The notes under the pieces were generated by a model. That model saw nothing but the letters and a program-made list of their open reading frames with translations. It searched no databases and had not been told where the DNA came from. A stretch of 64,000 bases of DNA. Source: Gerris lacustris (taxonomy: Eukaryota > Arthropoda > Insecta > Hemiptera > Gerridae). Positions 60,993 through 64,000 of the stretch are shown one piece after another (within the stretch, counting starts at the first letter, position 1; each line of letters starts with the position of its first letter). Where the stretch lies: positions 27,554,187 to 27,618,186 of the forward strand of contig OX578284.1 of assembly GCA_951217055.1 (NCBI GenBank). The letters run 5' to 3'. Made by a program: the position numbers and the translations under genes.

Positions 60993-62180
60993 CCAGGTAC
61001 TAAATATTTTATTTTGAATTCATAATGCCAATTTTACTGAAAATCAGATTATTTTTTGTATGTTTTCCCCTATTTTAATATATTATAAATAATAATTTTT
61101 CTATCATTTATGTCCATATGATTTATACAAATAAACAGTGTAAACAATTTATTATTATAATTAGAAAAAAATGTTTAAATTTTATTTGTGTTTTTTTTTT
61201 TTCTTTCACAAGTGAGAAGGATCCTTTCTGTTAAAAAAATATCACCTTATAGTGGTAATAAATTATTGTATTTTATTTATTACAAATGAAATGACTTAGA
61301 ATTGTTTTATGGGAGATAAAAGTATACAGGAGGGAGGTTAGGGATTTAGGAATTGTAACTGATGTTTTATGTGCTTTATACCTCATAAAGAAAAAAAAGA
61401 AAAAATAAGCGCATAATTATAATATCAAAAGGATATTATAACAAGAGAAGATACTGCTGCTTTTATTAATGGATACTAAATAGTATTAATAGTGCTGCCA
61501 AAGGAGTCACAAAAAAACTATCACAGGATTGAAAATTAAATTTTTTATTACAGTAACTAAACATTTAACCATTTTGGATATTTGGATATAACGAATTACA
61601 TACTTTGAAAAATTAACCCACCCCGAGGATTCAATCTTGTAGCTAAAATTCATTTCTTAATTTCATTTTGGGGTACACATTTTTTAGACCATGATTACCT
61701 AATGGCATCGAAATTGGTTCAGTAGTTAAGTCTCCACAGAACATGTTCTTCAAACAGTTATTGAAAAAAAAACTATTGAGGATATTATAGGATAACTATT
61801 TTCTTCTCTACCATCGCTTATTGCTTATATAGTTTTGACTTTTTTTTTGCCCACGCCAGACTTTTTTTGCGCCTATAGATATTTGACGCCCAAAAATGAT
61901 AGATATTAGCTAAATTTTGAAATCAAAAAATATTTGTATAACTAATAACCTTTTACGTGATGCTTCTATTTCATTCCCTTTAACACCCAAATTTCATTAT
62001 TTACCCTACTTGGTAAATTTGGCCTCAAGGAATGGCCCCGGCTATCACTATGTATTTAAAAAAGTTTTGTTCAAGTTTGTCGCACCAATTTTTTTATTTA
62101 TTTCATTATGCGTATTAGGGTGGCTCAAACATCCTCCTACTGCTGTTTTTATTTTAATTCAATTAGTGTAAGTATCTTCT
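60993..62180. other. Sequence downstream of ANKZF1, no gene seen
   Basis: AT-rich. The 84-codon frame 61917-62171 shows hydrophobic runs but no recognisable domain and no supporting signals. Confidence 0.35.
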
Positions 62181-62184
62181 TCTT

Positions 62185-62442
62185 GAGCAGGGCCAGCTCA
62201 AGGCAAAATCTTTACCCGGGCAAGAACCTATTGGGCCGCCCTATCAGGGTGAGTGGGGGTATTCTATGCCCCCAAGAACTAAGGGGGGACCTCCCCTGGA
62301 TATTTTTGGAAAATTAGATACAAAATTGTGGATTTTGAGGAGTTTTAGGGGTTGTTTAAATTTATTTATTTGTTGTTAATTTTTTATCTGTCATGAGTAT
62401 ACTATACCTCTACCTATGTCGTTCCCCTTAACGACGCCACTG
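62185..62442. repeat. Possible hAT-type remnants
   Basis: CAGGGCCAGCTCAAGGC at 62189 and ACGACGCCACTG ending 62442 (complement CAGTGGCGTCGTTAAGGGG) each look like hAT ends, but they do not match each other and no duplication is seen. Likely pieces of two elements. Confidence 0.35.
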
Positions 62443-62453
62443 TAATATATTTT

Positions 62454-62955
62454 GCTTCCGAGCTTACCGAAGGTAACTTAAGCTATATGATCGTTTTGAA
62501 GAACCAAACAATTTTATGTCTCAGAATTCAAAAATACCAAGACAGAAATCCGTTTGCGAACATCTTAAAAACTACTCGTTCGATTTCAATGAAATTTGGA
62601 TGGTAGGTCATAATGTGCGCATTGTTGGTCCCATTCAAGTTTCAACTTTTGCGCTTATGAGTTACTCATCCACAAGCACACAAACATACATTTATTTACA
62701 CATATCTTCTAAAGTACTCATCTGATTTTCATGAAATTTGGATGGTATGTCGTAGCCCACGGATGGGCCCATATTATTTTTAACCGTCTGTGATTTTTAC
62801 AATTTGCTAAATTGATACCTTTATTCATGTAAAAACAATTTTGACAGATTTAAAATGAAAAGTGGGAAACAATTAAATAAATTAGAAATAATGGTTTGCA
62901 TCATTTAAGGACGTTGAAGATTACGAGGAAGCTATGTGCCACACTATTTTTTAAA
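62454..62955 (+). repeat. Repeat family A copy, diverged
   Basis: GCTTCCGAGCTTACCGAAGG at the left and GAGGAAGCTATGTGCCACAC at the right, with GAAATTTGGATGGTA segments twice between. It resembles the 11202 subtype rather than the 54532 subtype. Confidence 0.65.
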
Positions 62956-63264
62956 CAATTTGGTATAAATATGTGCGATTTTCTTTAAGGGAAGGGTTTT
63001 TAATAGCTATCAACACTTGCTTAGACTTTGGGTTTACTGTTTATAGTCAGATGAGTAGTGAGTATATTCTGAAATTTTAATGAAATGAAGAGTCAGAATC
63101 TTCCAGTAAGGTTTTTTTAAAATATTTTGACTAACTATATGTTAACAAACTGATTTTGGTACTTACCAATATACTTTGGTTTTAAGCGGTATTCCACATG
63201 ATAAATTTGATTATTTTTTAAATTTTAAAACATTAAATAGGTATTCATAAAAAGGAAGTTTTTC

Positions 63265-63318
63265 GTCTTCAGAACGATCACGTAGCTTCCGTTACCTTCG
63301 GTAATCTCGGAAGCAAAA
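63265..63318 (-). repeat. Terminal fragment of repeat family A
   Basis: AGCTTCCGTTACCTTCGGTA followed by CTCGGAAGC, the hairpin end, with TTCAGAACGATCACG inside. Confidence 0.6.
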
Positions 63319-64000
63319 CGACGCTACGAGTGACGCTGAACAAAAATGTTTTATTAAATATGGGTCCGGAACAGCTTCGTTTTCGATGTATCTTTGCATG
63401 TGTTTTGCTTCACAAAAAAACAAATATCTTTAAAATTCTCAAATATACTATGCTTAAATTAATCCAATCCTTGCTATGTAAATAAAAATGATTTAGGAGT
63501 TAGAGCGATATTGGATGCAATCTGGATCGACTTATAAAGTAACAGGGACGTAAAACTTCAAACATTTGCTGGAAAATCAGAGGTTTGTTGAACGGAAAAA
63601 TTCAATTCTCCACAGGGTTTGCTTTAATACGACGGTTTAAAGGTAAGTATTTACGAAGTATTTGAGAATTGTAAGGATGAAACTTAAAAAAGTATGATTT
63701 CTATTGCTTTTTTAAGAAGAGCTTTTTATTGGAACTTATTTGTTCAGCATCAAATTTCCTATAAGACCCAACAGTGGCTTTGTTACGCAGGTATATCTTG
63801 TTTGTACATGTAAAAGAATTGAATGAAATTCTGTCCAAATAATTTCTCCGCTAGTAACATTTAATCCTCTATAATTTAAAAACTATTCGTCGACCCTAGA
63901 CTTTAATACAATTCGAAGGCTTATAAAAACGAAGTTTTTCACGTATTTTCCCCACTTTTACCATCTCTTAAAGAGGGATATTAGAAGATGCCCCCCTTAA
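63319..64000. other. Unassigned sequence at window end
   Basis: No ORF above noise, no domain and no repeat structure recognised. Confidence 0.3.

Noticed and set aside
61917..62171. Small membrane protein downstream of ANKZF1
   Set aside because: Hydrophobic residues follow from T-rich DNA; no start context, homology or splice support.

Overview
This is an AT-rich eukaryotic window, most likely from an arthropod. The evidence is one spliced host gene with short GT-AG exons, BEL/Pao and Ty3/gypsy retroelements, mariner, hAT-like and piggyBac-like DNA elements, a tRNA-derived SINE and long (AT)n microsatellites. I cannot name the species from sequence alone.

The only host gene I can support is the ANKZF1/Vms1 orthologue (peptidyl-tRNA hydrolase/endonuclease of ribosome quality control). 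It is on the + strand, with 12 coding exons between 34806 and 60954. All introns are GT-AG, phases agree throughout, and the product is 677 aa. It keeps the C2H2 finger, the VLRF1 catalytic domain with its glutamine, an ankyrin region, the p97-binding VIM motif and a C-terminal Cys4 treble-clef-like module.

1-12.2 kb: repeats. These include AT microsatellites framed by inverted repeats, several copies of a dispersed ~570-bp family (called family A here), two oppositely oriented non-LTR (LINE) remnants, an inverted-repeat element and a pair of tRNA-like SINE copies. 12.2-24.0 kb: a 76-bp tandem array split by a minus-strand Ty3/gypsy element (G1, TSD TCCCT). The 5' LTR of G1 is split by a second minus-strand Ty3/gypsy element (G2, TSD ACATT). 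G2 carries a 580-bp foldback element inside its RT, and the G1 LTR carries a 158-bp hairpin MITE. 24.0-34.8 kb: intergenic sequence with a TTAA-flanked MITE, a 122-bp near-perfect palindrome with an 8-bp TSD, a mariner pseudogene and inverted-repeat elements.

34.8-61 kb: ANKZF1. Its introns hold a decayed mariner (intron 2), a hAT-type MITE (intron 3) and an 8-bp-TSD foldback element (intron 11). Intron 5 is 12.5 kb long and contains a BEL/Pao element (B1). B1 is itself broken by a second BEL element (B2, TSD GGCTC), a piggyBac-like element (TSD TTAA) in the integrase and a hAT-like element (8-bp TSD) in the 3' LTR. The hAT-like element holds a copy of family A.

The most notable item is B2. 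It has near-identical LTRs and a 460-codon ORF in which Gag is fused to a lysine- and acid-rich segment. The last ~43 residues of that segment resemble the start of the Spb1_C domain of the rRNA methyltransferase SPB1/FTSJ3, which suggests capture of host mRNA sequence by a retrotransposon.
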